NCBI GenBank assembly: GCA_038744785.1
Contig: JBCDLX010000013.1
Location: 1-64,000, forward strand
Origin: Ovoidimarina sp038744785
Lineage (GTDB): Bacteria > Pseudomonadota > Alphaproteobacteria > Rhodobacterales > Rhodobacteraceae
DNA length: 64,000 bases
Direction of reading: 5' to 3'
Part shown: positions 24,740 through 33,904 of the stretch, piece after piece
Layout of the letters: the number at the start of each line of letters is the position of its first letter
Numbering within the stretch: position 1 is the stretch's first letter
Notes under the pieces: model-generated
Seen by the model: the letters and a program-made list of their open reading frames with translations, nothing else
Told to the model about the DNA's origin: nothing
Database searches by the model: none
Made by a program: the position numbers and the translations under genes

Positions 24740-25684
24740 ATGAATTTGGATTCACAACTCCATTTAAGGCACCTACGCACCTTCCTCGAGATCGCCCGTT
24801 TAGAAAGCGTGACGCGGGCCGCCGAAGCGCTCAACATCTCTCAGCCCGCCGTGTCTCGCAGCCTCAGGGAACTTGAGGACATCCTAGGCACCGAGCTTTT
24901 CGACCGGGTCGGCAGGGGCCTTCGACTAAACGCGGCAGGACGCATCTTTCAATCCCACACGGCCAGTGCACTTGTGGAGCTGGTCCGTGGCCGCGAAAGG
25001 GTGCGAACTGACAGACTCCGGGAAACACGGCTGTCCGTCGGCGTCTTGCCTACAGCAGCCGGGGACCTCGCACCGCGGGCCGCGCTTGCGTTCCACACTG
25101 AGCGTCCCAACACCCGGCTTCATGTCGTAACGGGCCCAAATTGGCTGCTGTTCAACCAGTTGCGCGAACGGAAGCTTGATCTTGTTGTCGGCCGGATGCC
25201 GGAGCAAAGCAACCTCAAAGGTCTCTCTTTCGAGCAGCTATACCTGGAGACTGTAGTCTTGGTTTGCCGGCCAGGCCACCCAATCCTGAATACGTCCACG
25301 ATCGGATTCGCGCTTGGTGAGTACCCGCTGATCCTCCCGCCGAGCGGTGCTGTGATCGCGGGAACCGTCACGCGATACCTTGCCAGCATCGGATTACCCG
25401 AGATGCGCGGTGCGTTTGAGACTGTGGCCCTTCCGGTTGGACGGCGAATTGTCGAAGGATCGGACACTCTTTGGTTCATCTCGCGCGGGGTTGTCGAGGA
25501 CGAGCTGGAGTCCGGGCGATTGGCGGCAGTTACGCTCGACTCACCACTTTTGTCCGGACCGGTCGGAATAAGCCAGGTCGACGCGGCCGGGATCAGCGTA
25601 GAACGACGACTATTCATCGAATGCCTGCGCGCGGCGGTCGCGACCCAAGACGAAGCACCTGGTCCTAAACAGAAGCGCCCTTGA
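24740..25684 (+). CDS. pcaQ: LysR-family pca operon transcriptional activator
   Basis: The 314-residue protein has an N-terminal LysR helix-turn-helix (about 10-70: LRHLRTFLEIARLESVTRAAEALNISQPAVSRSLRELE) and a LysR substrate-binding domain. PcaQ proteins sense beta-carboxymuconate or lactone and activate pcaDCHGB; the divergent position next to pcaC supports this identity over other LysR proteins. The 3' end overlaps the convergent small membrane-protein gene by 20 bp. Confidence 0.9.
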   Translation: MNLDSQLHLRHLRTFLEIARLESVTRAAEALNISQPAVSRSLRELEDILGTELFDRVGRGLRLNAAGRIFQSHTASALVELVRGRERVRTDRLRETRLSVGVLPTAAGDLAPRAALAFHTERPNTRLHVVTGPNWLLFNQLRERKLDLVVGRMPEQSNLKGLSFEQLYLETVVLVCRPGHPILNTSTIGFALGEYPLILPPSGAVIAGTVTRYLASIGLPEMRGAFETVALPVGRRIVEGSDTLWFISRGVVEDELESGRLAAVTLDSPLLSGPVGISQVDAAGISVERRLFIECLRAAVATQDEAPGPKQKRP

Positions 25685-25922
25685 TCCGGATACCTGTCCC
25701 CAGAAGCCCCGCCGCGATGCCCACCAGGATCGCAACCACAAGCTCCAGCATTTCGATATCGCCGGCCCGGAACCCCACGAATATAAGCGTCTCTGCGATG
25801 CCCACCATCCCGCCAAGACCCGCTCCGACGATCCAGTTCCGCGTAGTCATCCCCAACGCCAGTCCAAGGATGCCCGGCAAGCTCAGGACATTGCCGCCAA
25901 TTGTTCCAAGCAGGTCCAGCAT
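25665..25922 (-). CDS. small hydrophobic membrane protein downstream of napC
   Basis: The 85-residue product is nearly all hydrophobic, with glycine-rich helices (VLSLPGILGLALGM, IVGAGLGGMVGIAETLIFVGF, LELVVAILVGIAAGLLGTGI), suggesting two or three membrane spans. The ATG at 25922 is preceded by GGAGG at five-base spacing, so it is likely translated. It is not NapE by sequence. It lies 33 bp after napC on the same strand; a link with nitrate reduction is possible but not shown. Confidence 0.68.
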   Translation of the reverse strand: MLDLLGTIGGNVLSLPGILGLALGMTTRNWIVGAGLGGMVGIAETLIFVGFRAGDIEMLELVVAILVGIAAGLLGTGIRIKGASV

Positions 25923-25955
25923 TGATGCCTCCAATTCGTGGGTCCGCGTCGCGTC

Positions 25956-26657
25956 CTAGTTCTCTACCCGGTCAAGATAGCCCTTTATGTCAGCCACCTC
26001 GGAGGAACGTGCAGCAGCACCGTTCGCTTGGGCAAGCTCGTCGACGACGCGCTGATATTCTTCCATGTAACCCTCTGGAAGGTTGTGGGCGATGCCCTGA
26101 TGACAATCGATACAGGTCATGTTTTCGTCCAGCGCGCGCTGATGCTCGGACGCAGCGCGTGTCTCTTGGATGGTAAAGTCCATATACTCAAAGTTGTGGC
26201 AGTTTCGGCATTCGCGGCTGTCAGAGTGTTTCATCTTGGTCCAAACGACTGAGGCCAGGTGCAACCGATGCGCCTCGTACTTCTCCGGTGTACCGATGGT
26301 GCCGGCAAGTTCGTGGTAGATATCCTTGACCGCCATGACCTTGGCTTTGATCTTGTGCGACCATTCGTGCGGGACGTGGCAGTCTGAGCAGATTGCGCGC
26401 ACACCGGAATGATTGTTGTAGTGGATGGTTTCGCGATACTCTCCAAGGTTCGTTTCCATCGAATGGCATCCGGTGCAGAATTCTTCGGTGTTGGTCGCCT
26501 CCAACGTCCAATGGAACCCGCCCCAAAACAGGATTCCTGCCAAGAAGCCTGCAATCATGACAAAGCCGATACTGAAAACGGAGGACGGGCTCCAAAACCA
26601 CTCCCATAAACGAAAAAGAGCGTTGCGGCGGGGCGGCGTGTCTGGGGTCTCTGCCAT
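25956..26657 (-). CDS. napC: NapC/NirT-type tetrahaem cytochrome c
   Basis: The 233-residue protein has one N-terminal membrane anchor (about 26-48) and four CxxCH haem sites (CTGCH, CSDCH, CRNCH, CIDCH). It takes electrons from quinol and passes them to NapB/NapA in the periplasm. Position after napB and length match NapC. An acidic C-terminal tail of about 30 residues extends beyond the last haem site. Confidence 0.95.
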   Translation of the reverse strand: MAETPDTPPRRNALFRLWEWFWSPSSVFSIGFVMIAGFLAGILFWGGFHWTLEATNTEEFCTGCHSMETNLGEYRETIHYNNHSGVRAICSDCHVPHEWSHKIKAKVMAVKDIYHELAGTIGTPEKYEAHRLHLASVVWTKMKHSDSRECRNCHNFEYMDFTIQETRAASEHQRALDENMTCIDCHQGIAHNLPEGYMEEYQRVVDELAQANGAAARSSEVADIKGYLDRVEN

Positions 26658-26681
26658 TTTGATACGTTCCTTCAGGCCGGA

Positions 26682-27131
26682 TCAGCGGACGTTTGGCGAA
26701 GATGGTTCGAAGGTGTTGACAACAAGTGCCGGGACATCGGCCTGCGGGACATGGCACTGGTTGCAGAAGTACCGGGTCCCAGCGATGTGATCGAGTTCGG
26801 TTCCGTCCCGGTCCAGGTAATGCGTCATGGAAAGCGTCGGTGCGTTTCGCTCGCCCGCCTTTGTCCAGTCGTGGCAAGACAGGCATTGATTGGTGCGCGT
26901 GTCGATCTGGTACTGCGAGATCGAATGCGGGATCAGCGGCGGTTGCTGACGGTAATTGCGTTGCATCCGCCCTTCGACGCCTTCCCACTTAAAGTCGGGA
27001 CCCAAACGATTTGGTGCATCGACCGGTTCCATACGCAAGGCCCGAACCTGCTGATCTTGGGCGAGCGACAAGGTCGTCAAGCTCAAGACGATCAGAGCAC
27101 CGGCGGCAGAGATAAGTGTGGGCTTTCTCAT
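26682..27131 (-). CDS. napB: periplasmic nitrate reductase di-haem cytochrome subunit
   Basis: The 149-residue protein has a signal peptide (about 1-24) and two haem sites, CLSCHDW and CNQCHVPQ, each in typical NapB surroundings (IPHSISQYQI, FCNQCHVPQADVPALVVNTF). The ATG at 27131 is preceded by GAGGAG. It mediates electron transfer from NapC to NapA. Confidence 0.95.
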   Translation of the reverse strand: MRKPTLISAAGALIVLSLTTLSLAQDQQVRALRMEPVDAPNRLGPDFKWEGVEGRMQRNYRQQPPLIPHSISQYQIDTRTNQCLSCHDWTKAGERNAPTLSMTHYLDRDGTELDHIAGTRYFCNQCHVPQADVPALVVNTFEPSSPNVR

Positions 27132-27205
27132 CGTGCACACTCCTCATTGCGTCGCGCGGTGCGGAGGATTGATGCGTCGGTCATTGGCGATCTCCCTTCC
27201 GGCGC

Positions 27206-29698
27206 TCAGGCGCGCTCCACCTTGCAGGCGCATTTCTTGAAATCGGTTTGCTTCGACAGCGGGCAGGTCGCATCAAGCGTCAGCTTGTTTGTCAGTTGGC
27301 CCTCATCGAACCACGGCATGAACACGAGGCCCTGGGGCACCTTGTTGCGCCCTTTCGTGGCAAGCTTGCTGCGCACCTCTCCGCGGCGGGTCGAGATCAT
27401 GATCTCTTGCCCGTGGCGCAAGTCCCGGGCCTTTGCGTCTTCCGGATGCATGAACACCACCGCAAGCGGGAAGGCCCGATGTAATTCTGGAACCCGGCGT
27501 GTCATCGATCCCGAGTGCCAGTGCTCTAGCACCCTGCCCGTGCAGAGCCACAGGTTGAACTCGTCATCGGGCGCTTCGGGCGGCGCCTCATACGGTGCAA
27601 AGATGATCTTGGCTTTGTTGTCTTTGTAACCGTAGAACTGAACTTCGCTGCCCGCCTCGACATAGGGGTCGCTTCCCTCGCGAAACCGCCAGCGGGTTTC
27701 CTTTCCGTCGACAACGGGCCATCGCAGACCCCGCGCTTCGTGGTACATCTCGAAGGGCGCAAGGTCATGTCCGTGCCCTCGCCCGAATGCGGCATATTCT
27801 TCAAACAGTCCTTTCTGCACATAGAACCCAAAGTGTTCCGCATCGTCGTTCGGAAAGCCCCCTGCTGTCTCGGACATCGGGAAGGCATCGACCGTCCCGT
27901 TGGCGAAAAGCACGTCATAAAGCGTTTTGCCCCGCGCCTCTGGCATCTTGGCCAGCAGATCCTCGCTCCAGACCTCCTCGATGGCAAAGCGCTTGGAAAA
28001 CTCCATAAGCTGCCATAGATCCGACTTCGCTTCACCCGGCGCGTGCACCTGCTGGCGCCAGACCTGGGTTCGGCGTTCTGCGTTTCCGTAGCAGCCCTCT
28101 TTTTCCACCCACATCGCCGCCGGCAGAATAAGATCGGCGGACATCGCCGTGACCGTTGGGTAGGCGTCTGAAACCACGGCAAAGTTCTCGGGATTGCGGT
28201 AGCCGGGGTAGCCCTCTTCGTTAAGGTTAGGCGCAGCTTGCATGTTGTTGTTGCACTGAACCCAATAGGCGTTGATCAGGCCATCATGCAGCGCCCGGTT
28301 CTGTTCGACGGCGTGAAACCCGACCTTGTCGGGAATTGTTCCTTCCGGCAGTTGCCACAACTCTTCGGCCCGCGCGCGGTGTTCAGGGTTGGTCACCACC
28401 ATGTCCGCCGGCAAACGGTGCGAAAATGTGCCGACCTCGCGGGCAGTGCCGCAGGCGGAAGGCTGGCCGGTTAGCGAGAAAGGCGAGTTCCCGGGCTCTG
28501 ATATTTTCCCGGTCAGAAGATGAATGTTGTAGCACAGCGAATTGACCCAACCGCCACGCGTGTGCTGGTTGAAACCCATGGTCCAAAGGCTCATGACCTT
28601 GCGGTCTGGGTCGGCGTATTGTTCGGCCAGCCGCTCTAGCTGATCGGCGGGAACGCACGACAGTTCCGCCACCTTGTCCAGCGTGTACTCTGCAACGCTT
28701 GCAGCATACACGTCGAAATCAATCGGCGTCAGTTCTCCGCTGTTTGGGTTGGCGGCCGCCAATTGCAGAGGGTTGTCGGGACGCAGCCCAAAGCCAATGT
28801 CCGTGGCCGTCTTGGTGATGTTCACGTGCTTGGATACGAAATCCTCGTTCACGCGGCCGGTTTCAATGATGTGGTTGGCAATGTAGTTCAGGATCGCAAG
28901 ATCCGTCTGAGGTTTGAACACCATGCCGTTGTCTGCAAGCTCGAACGAGCGATGTTCGAACGTGGACAAGACATGGACCTCGCACCCCGGTTTCGTCAGG
29001 CGCGTATCGGTCAGCCGGGACCAAAGGATCGGATGCATTTCTGCCATGTTCGATCCCCACAGGACGAACGTATCCGCGGCCTCAAGATCGTCGTAGCACC
29101 CCATGGGTTCATCAATCCCGAAAGAGCGCATGAACCCTACAACCGCCGATGCCATACAGTGACGTGCATTGGGGTCTATGTTGTTTGACCGGAAACCGGC
29201 CTTCATCAGCTTCGACGCGGCATAGCCTTCCCAAACGGTCCACTGGCCGGACCCGAACATGCCAACGCTTGTCGGGCCTTTGGCTGCAAGCGCCGCCTTC
29301 CACTTCTGGGCCATAAGATCGAACGCTTCGTCCCACGTGACAGGTTCAAAATCGCCGTCTTTGTCGTAGGCACCGTTTGTCTTGCGAAGCAAAGGCTGGG
29401 TCAGCCGATCTTCGCCATACATGATCTTCGATAGAAAGTAGCCTTTCACACAGTTGAGCCCGCGATTGACCTCGGCCTGCGGGTCGCCCTGGGTGGCGAC
29501 GACACGGCCCTCTTTAGTCCCCACAAGAACTGTGCAACCCGTGCCACAGAAACGGCAGGGGGCCTTGTCCCAGCGAATGTCTGGTGGTGCCAATTGCGCC
29601 GAGGCCGGACCGGAAGCGAGGGGAATTCCAGCGGCCGAGGCTGTTGCAGCGGCGGCAGTAGCCTTCAGAAACGTTCTGCGGCTGTCAGAGAGGGTCAT
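27206..29698 (-). CDS. napA: periplasmic nitrate reductase, molybdopterin catalytic subunit
   Basis: The 830-residue protein begins with a twin-arginine signal (SRRTFLKATAAAATASAAG). Next comes the [4Fe-4S] set CRFCGTGC...C (about 47-80, ending GLNCVKGYF), followed by the MGD-binding molybdopterin oxidoreductase domain. The Cys ligand of molybdenum lies in NARHCMASAVVGF (about 180). It reduces nitrate to nitrite in the periplasm. It is first-rate full length. The start overlaps the napD stop by one base (TGATG). Confidence 0.97.
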   Translation of the reverse strand: MTLSDSRRTFLKATAAAATASAAGIPLASGPASAQLAPPDIRWDKAPCRFCGTGCTVLVGTKEGRVVATQGDPQAEVNRGLNCVKGYFLSKIMYGEDRLTQPLLRKTNGAYDKDGDFEPVTWDEAFDLMAQKWKAALAAKGPTSVGMFGSGQWTVWEGYAASKLMKAGFRSNNIDPNARHCMASAVVGFMRSFGIDEPMGCYDDLEAADTFVLWGSNMAEMHPILWSRLTDTRLTKPGCEVHVLSTFEHRSFELADNGMVFKPQTDLAILNYIANHIIETGRVNEDFVSKHVNITKTATDIGFGLRPDNPLQLAAANPNSGELTPIDFDVYAASVAEYTLDKVAELSCVPADQLERLAEQYADPDRKVMSLWTMGFNQHTRGGWVNSLCYNIHLLTGKISEPGNSPFSLTGQPSACGTAREVGTFSHRLPADMVVTNPEHRARAEELWQLPEGTIPDKVGFHAVEQNRALHDGLINAYWVQCNNNMQAAPNLNEEGYPGYRNPENFAVVSDAYPTVTAMSADLILPAAMWVEKEGCYGNAERRTQVWRQQVHAPGEAKSDLWQLMEFSKRFAIEEVWSEDLLAKMPEARGKTLYDVLFANGTVDAFPMSETAGGFPNDDAEHFGFYVQKGLFEEYAAFGRGHGHDLAPFEMYHEARGLRWPVVDGKETRWRFREGSDPYVEAGSEVQFYGYKDNKAKIIFAPYEAPPEAPDDEFNLWLCTGRVLEHWHSGSMTRRVPELHRAFPLAVVFMHPEDAKARDLRHGQEIMISTRRGEVRSKLATKGRNKVPQGLVFMPWFDEGQLTNKLTLDATCPLSKQTDFKKCACKVERA

Positions 29699-29973
29699 CA
29701 GCGTGGCCTCCGGTCTGTCTTCGGTGGGTGTGCGGCGTGGGACGGGTCTTCGAAATGGTGATAGGTCAGTGCAAGCGACACGACGCCAGGGATCTGGTGA
29801 AGATCCATGATCGTTTCGGACGCAAACCGGTCGATCGTGTCTTCGACAACCACGACAAAACGCCCATCTGCCGAGTGGGCGTGAACTTCCGCGCCCTTGG
29901 TCGCGACCATCGCCGCGGCAGCCTCTTCAACGCGGTTCGGAGCAACGTGGATCAGGCAGCCACAAATATTCAT
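29698..29973 (-). CDS. napD: NapA signal-peptide chaperone
   Basis: The 91-residue protein matches NapD (NICGCLIHVAPNRVEEAAAAM...GVVSLALTYHHFED). NapD binds the Tat signal of NapA and helps cofactor insertion before export. It overlaps napF and napA by short ATGA/TGATG junctions. Confidence 0.93.
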   Translation of the reverse strand: MNICGCLIHVAPNRVEEAAAAMVATKGAEVHAHSADGRFVVVVEDTIDRFASETIMDLHQIPGVVSLALTYHHFEDPSHAAHPPKTDRRPR

Positions 29974-30482
29974 GCGACCGCGTCCCTATGGTCGTCCGAT
30001 GGGCGCTCATAGTGCACCGATTGGGTTGGGCACACCGAAGCGCAGGCCCCGCATCCGGTGCAGGACGCGGCATCCAATACCGGTACAGCGCAGCCGCCCG
30101 TTTGCAGCCGAAAGCTGATTGCACGCGGTTCGCAAGCGTCCTGGCATATCCTGCACGCAATGCCGTTCACCGACATGCAGGTGTCGTTGAATACAGCTTG
30201 CCACGCCCAATCTTCGACATTCTCGGGACGGAGCGCGCCCGTGGGGCATACCTCTGAGCAAGATCCGCAAAACGTGCATGCGCCTATGGTGAAGTCCAGC
30301 CAGGGTCGACCAGCACTGTCGACAGCAATGATGGTTTCGGGACAACTGTCGTGACAGGCCGTGCAGTTAATGCACAAATCCTCGAACGCAGAGCTGGACG
30401 CGCCCGGCGGACGGATGGGTTTGAAAACGATGTCCGGCGTCGATCCACGAAGGAAACCGCGCCGCGTAATCTGGGTCGCCAT
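29970..30482 (-). CDS. napF: ferredoxin-type protein NapF
   Basis: The 170-residue protein has four cysteine clusters (CINCTACHDSCPE, CTFCGSCSEVCPTGAL, CRICQDACEPRAI, CTGCGACASVCPTQSV), consistent with up to four [4Fe-4S] centres. NapF is thought to act in cytoplasmic maturation of NapA. The N-terminus reads TRRGFLRGS, a Tat-like RRGFLRG motif without an evident hydrophobic core, as is common in NapF. First gene of napFDABC; napE, napG and napH are not present. Confidence 0.93.
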   Translation of the reverse strand: MATQITRRGFLRGSTPDIVFKPIRPPGASSSAFEDLCINCTACHDSCPETIIAVDSAGRPWLDFTIGACTFCGSCSEVCPTGALRPENVEDWAWQAVFNDTCMSVNGIACRICQDACEPRAISFRLQTGGCAVPVLDAASCTGCGACASVCPTQSVHYERPSDDHRDAVA

Positions 30483-30908
30483 AAGGCTGCCTGGAGTTAC
30501 TTCAATAAAGCGGGCCTAAACCCGCGGTCCCTATGCAATAGCGAATGCGAAGCGGGTGAGTCGTGTCAATCCGCTGGTCAAGGTTTTGGGACGATTTGCC
30601 GCCATGCCGCGATCCGAGGTCGCGCAAAGAACTGCACGTTGGGACGGACCGTCTGGATCACCGGCCCTGGCGGTTCCGAACCATGTAGTTCCTGGATCTC
30701 GCCCAAGAATCAGGACTTCCGGCCACGCCAGCCAGAAACAGATAGGTACAGCGTTCCGCCCTATCGGCACTTGGACTGGGTTCACCACACACCTGGGACC
30801 CTGGTTGAAACCTCTCTTCGCGACACCTGGTGTTTTTTGGAAAACAACGGTTTGCTTCAGCCGCCGGATCGGTTGAACTGCCCCTCACGCAGCTAGGACG
30901 GAGCATTC
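30483..30908. other. 426-bp gap between napF and the ion-channel gene, nothing convincing coding
   Basis: This gap must hold the napF promoter (minus strand) and the ion-channel promoter (plus strand). Open frames run through it on both strands but lack good start sites and show no family resemblance. An inverted repeat GCGGG-CCTAAA-CCCGC lies about 20-45 bp upstream of napF. I find no FNR-type TTGAT-N4-ATCAA site. Confidence 0.5.
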
Positions 30909-31553
30909 GTGACGACGGCCTTCTCTTCCATACTCAGCCGCTGGCGATGGAGCGGCCTTCTGACCACTTTGCTGGTGGCCATGTTCTTTTCGACCGCTGC
31001 GGGCGACAGCACGCCCAATCAGGTCGTGACCATGGTGCTTTACGCATTGGTCTTCGCTGGAACGTTGCATGCAGCGCACATGGCCCCGCTTTTTCGATAT
31101 GTCGGGATCGCTCTTGTCGCGCTTTGGATACTGGTCGCACTTTCGGCCGCCTTCGGTCTAGGAAGTTACCTTGGCATGCTGTTCACCCTACTGACGACGT
31201 GCATCATTCTCGGCTGTCTTGTCGTTACCATTTCAGAGCTTGCTCACAACCGCGAGGCCGGGCTTGACCCAATCCTGGGCGCGGTCTTTGGCTATTTCTT
31301 GATCGGGGTGACCTGGTCGCTTCTTTACGGGCAGATCGAGATCGAGGTGCCGGGGTCCTTCAATCTGCCGTCTGACCGGCCGACACCGTCCGAATTTGTG
31401 TACTTCAGCCTGGTGACGATGACGACGCTTGGATATGGCGATATCTCTCCCGCAGGCCCGATCCCGCGCCTTTTGGCCGGAATTCAAGCGGTCGTGGGGA
31501 CGATCTATATCGCGGTGTTTGTGGGTCGCATCGTCGGGCGGTTCAAAGAATGA
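30909..31553 (+). CDS. two-pore-helix type potassium channel family protein
   Basis: The 214-residue membrane protein has about six hydrophobic segments. Between the last two lies the pore loop VYFSLVTMTTLGYGDISP with the K+ selectivity filter TLGYGD. It lacks a cytoplasmic RCK/TrkA-N domain and an obvious voltage-sensor Arg ladder. Start GTG follows AGGACGGAG. It converges on the M81 peptidase gene, overlapping by 11 bp. Confidence 0.85.
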   Translation: MTTAFSSILSRWRWSGLLTTLLVAMFFSTAAGDSTPNQVVTMVLYALVFAGTLHAAHMAPLFRYVGIALVALWILVALSAAFGLGSYLGMLFTLLTTCIILGCLVVTISELAHNREAGLDPILGAVFGYFLIGVTWSLLYGQIEIEVPGSFNLPSDRPTPSEFVYFSLVTMTTLGYGDISPAGPIPRLLAGIQAVVGTIYIAVFVGRIVGRFKE

Positions 31554-33042
31554 CGTCGACCTTCTGGCCCGACCCCTGAAGCGGCGTGGCGCGGACGAAA
31601 GACCTTTCCGCCTCTGAAGGGAACACGCAGGGAAACAGCCCGGGGCTTGCAACCAGAATGATCTTTCCGGCAATCGGCTCAAAAGCGGCGCGGAAATGCG
31701 CTGTGCTCTTCACGCAGATGATCCGGGCCGCCGCCGGATCGAGCCCGAAACAGGTGAAGTGTCCAAGGTCGAGGCATTGGTTTCGAATGCTGGTCACCAC
31801 AATCCGAACGTCTGCCCCGCTTTCGGGAAGCGAAACGACGCAGCTGGGACCGAGTGTCGCGGTTCCACCGCGATACATGTCGCCGGTGTAGCGGCATTGA
31901 CCGTCGCTAATGGTCTCTACCCGAAAAAGGGCTTCGAACGGTACTTCATGCGCGATACCGGACCTGCCCCCAAGAGCCGCATGAAAATCTGTACCGGCGC
32001 CAGCCGCGTGCGCCGACGCGGCAAAATCGGGATCATGCATCAGACCCAGCAGGACGCCCTTGGCGCGCGCAGCCACCAGTGCCCGCAAAAGTCCCGTCGT
32101 GTCGGAACTCGCTCCAGCACCGGGATTGTCCTGAACGTCGGCGAGCACAACGGGCTTTGAACCGCTGTGCGACAAGGCCGTGGCCACTGCCGTTTGAGGA
32201 TCGAGCAGGGTCGTATCGAACGCCGAACGCGCCCGGTTCAATGCATCCCGCGCGTTCTCCGCCATCCGGTCGGCGGTTGCCTGCTCCGTTGCGTAGGCGA
32301 CAATCGAGGGCACGCGGTCAGGCGTATCGCCGGCGGTAAACCCAAGCGCCATTTCCGCCCACGCACCCCAAACATCGGAAAGCTCGCTGTATAGGCTGCG
32401 GGCAGGCTCGGCCCCGGTATGTTGTGCCGGAAGGGGCACCAAAAAAGAGGCCTGCCGGAAGGCCTTTCTCGGTGGCCCGTCGCGCAGGCACTCGGACAAC
32501 CGCGACCAGGCACGCGCACCGGTTTCCGCCATATCAAGATGAGGATAGGTCCGGTACATCGTGATCGTGTCCGAAAGCTCGACCATCCGCGCTGAGACGT
32601 TTGCGTGCAAGTCCAGGCTGATCGCAATTGGCAGGGATGGCCCAACCGCGTTTCTGATGCGCGCCAACAGCGCGCCTTCTCCATCGGCTTCGGAATGCGT
32701 GATCATCGCACCGTGGAGATCAAGATAGACACCATCGATCCGCCCAGCGCCCGCGATCCCGTCGACGATGCGCGTGACAATGGTGTCGAATGCCATATCA
32801 GTCACGTGCCCTGCGGGTTCCGCCGCACACCACAGAATGGGCGCAAGTTCGGCGACGTCGGCTTGTGCAGCCTCAGCAAACCCCGCAATTGGCAGGTTCA
32901 TACCCCTCGTGCCGGCGATGACCTCGCTACCCGTCAGCAAGCCCGGCCATGAATCAGCCATCTCGAACGCGTCAAGGCATGTCGCCGTCGGCGACAGGCT
33001 GTTTGTTTCATGCTGGAACCCGGCGACAACGATGCGCGTCAT
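31543..33042 (-). CDS. M81-family metallopeptidase (MlrC-like)
   Basis: The 499-residue protein has the N-terminal M81 signature GFQHETNSLSP with the first zinc ligand, LDLHGAMITHSEADGEG (about 108-124) and SLDLHANVS (about 140-150), then the MlrC C-terminal domain with DVQDNPGAGASSDT. MlrC completes degradation of the cyanobacterial peptide microcystin in sphingomonads; other members probably open cyclic or modified peptides. It is the last gene of the long ABC importer/hydrolase operon, suggesting work on an imported compound. Confidence 0.88.
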   Translation of the reverse strand: MTRIVVAGFQHETNSLSPTATCLDAFEMADSWPGLLTGSEVIAGTRGMNLPIAGFAEAAQADVAELAPILWCAAEPAGHVTDMAFDTIVTRIVDGIAGAGRIDGVYLDLHGAMITHSEADGEGALLARIRNAVGPSLPIAISLDLHANVSARMVELSDTITMYRTYPHLDMAETGARAWSRLSECLRDGPPRKAFRQASFLVPLPAQHTGAEPARSLYSELSDVWGAWAEMALGFTAGDTPDRVPSIVAYATEQATADRMAENARDALNRARSAFDTTLLDPQTAVATALSHSGSKPVVLADVQDNPGAGASSDTTGLLRALVAARAKGVLLGLMHDPDFAASAHAAGAGTDFHAALGGRSGIAHEVPFEALFRVETISDGQCRYTGDMYRGGTATLGPSCVVSLPESGADVRIVVTSIRNQCLDLGHFTCFGLDPAAARIICVKSTAHFRAAFEPIAGKIILVASPGLFPCVFPSEAERSFVRATPLQGSGQKVDVIL

Positions 33043-33048
33043 ACCGGG

Positions 33049-33900
33049 CTAGGCCCCTGCACCGTCCAGTATGGCAGCAAGCTTTTCGCTTACGATCTGT
33101 GGCTGGTGCCGCACCATCGAGACATGTCCAAGTCCGGCAATCTCGTGAAAGGTCCCATCGGGAACAAGATCGGCCACGACTTTGCACATTGCCGGAGGGG
33201 TTTGAACGTCTTCGGAGAACGAGATGACGTGAAACGGGACGGGGCATGTTTTGAGCGCCTCGCGGCAGTCAAAGTCCAAACAGGCCTGCCACTGATCAAT
33301 CGTGTCCTGTGGGTCCCGGTCCCGAAACCGGATCGTGTAGCTTTCCTTGATCTGGGCCCACAGTTCGGGTTCTCCCAATGCCTTTGCAGGAAAAGCGTAG
33401 GCCGCGTAGTGCGGGGCCAGGAAGTAATCGGGAAGCCGAACACCGTCGCGGCGCAGGTCAATCTCGGCCTGCATCCAGTCTCGGGTAAAGCCGTCGATAT
33501 ACGCAGCCGTACCGATTGGGATCGCCATTCGGACCCTGTCTGGAAAGCCAATCGCTGTTGCCTGCGTCACTAACCCGCCCAGCGACAAACCGGTTACAAC
33601 TGCACGACCACCTGCGAAGGCGTCGATCACCGCTGCGCAATCGCGCCCGTAATCGGCCATCGACCACGGCGATGGCGGTGCTGCTGTATCGCCTGCCCCG
33701 CGCGGGTCGTAAGAGATGCAGCAATAACGATCGCTCAACCGAGCGAACTGCTGCGAGTATGCTTCAGCCGTCTGATCGCCTCCAGGAACAAATACCACAG
33801 TCGGTCCGGAACCCTCGATCACGACCCGCATTGTCACCCCGGCGTCGGTGGTCAAGTGATGGGTCTTGGCCATCGGGCCGAAGCTGGGAAAAACACTCAT
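33049..33900 (-). CDS. alpha/beta-fold hydrolase
   Basis: The 283-residue protein has the oxyanion strand VVFVPGGDQ, DPRGAGDT, nucleophile elbow GLSLGGLV (Ser about 104), an acid candidate in SEDVQTPP and the catalytic His in GLGHVSMV (about 261). That completes a Ser-Asp-His triad in family order. It starts four bases after a CocE/NonD hydrolase stop. PcaD (enol-lactone hydrolase) was considered because pcaD is missing nearby, but sequence and operon do not favour it. Confidence 0.82.
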   Translation of the reverse strand: MSVFPSFGPMAKTHHLTTDAGVTMRVVIEGSGPTVVFVPGGDQTAEAYSQQFARLSDRYCCISYDPRGAGDTAAPPSPWSMADYGRDCAAVIDAFAGGRAVVTGLSLGGLVTQATAIGFPDRVRMAIPIGTAAYIDGFTRDWMQAEIDLRRDGVRLPDYFLAPHYAAYAFPAKALGEPELWAQIKESYTIRFRDRDPQDTIDQWQACLDFDCREALKTCPVPFHVISFSEDVQTPPAMCKVVADLVPDGTFHEIAGLGHVSMVRHQPQIVSEKLAAILDGAGA

Positions 33901-33904
33901 TTGG

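Noticed and set aside
25665..25922. Small membrane protein as NapE
   Set aside because: Length and sequence differ; NapE has a single span with a characteristic motif not seen here, and it would normally be near the start of the operon.
30351..30896. Open frame of 181 codons spanning the napF start and the following gap
   Set aside because: It begins antisense inside napF, has no ribosome site and no recognisable motifs; the gap is better read as a promoter region.
33049..33900. Alpha/beta hydrolase as the missing PcaD
   Set aside because: It lies in the importer operon about 8 kb from pca genes, and its sequence outside the triad does not resemble PcaD.
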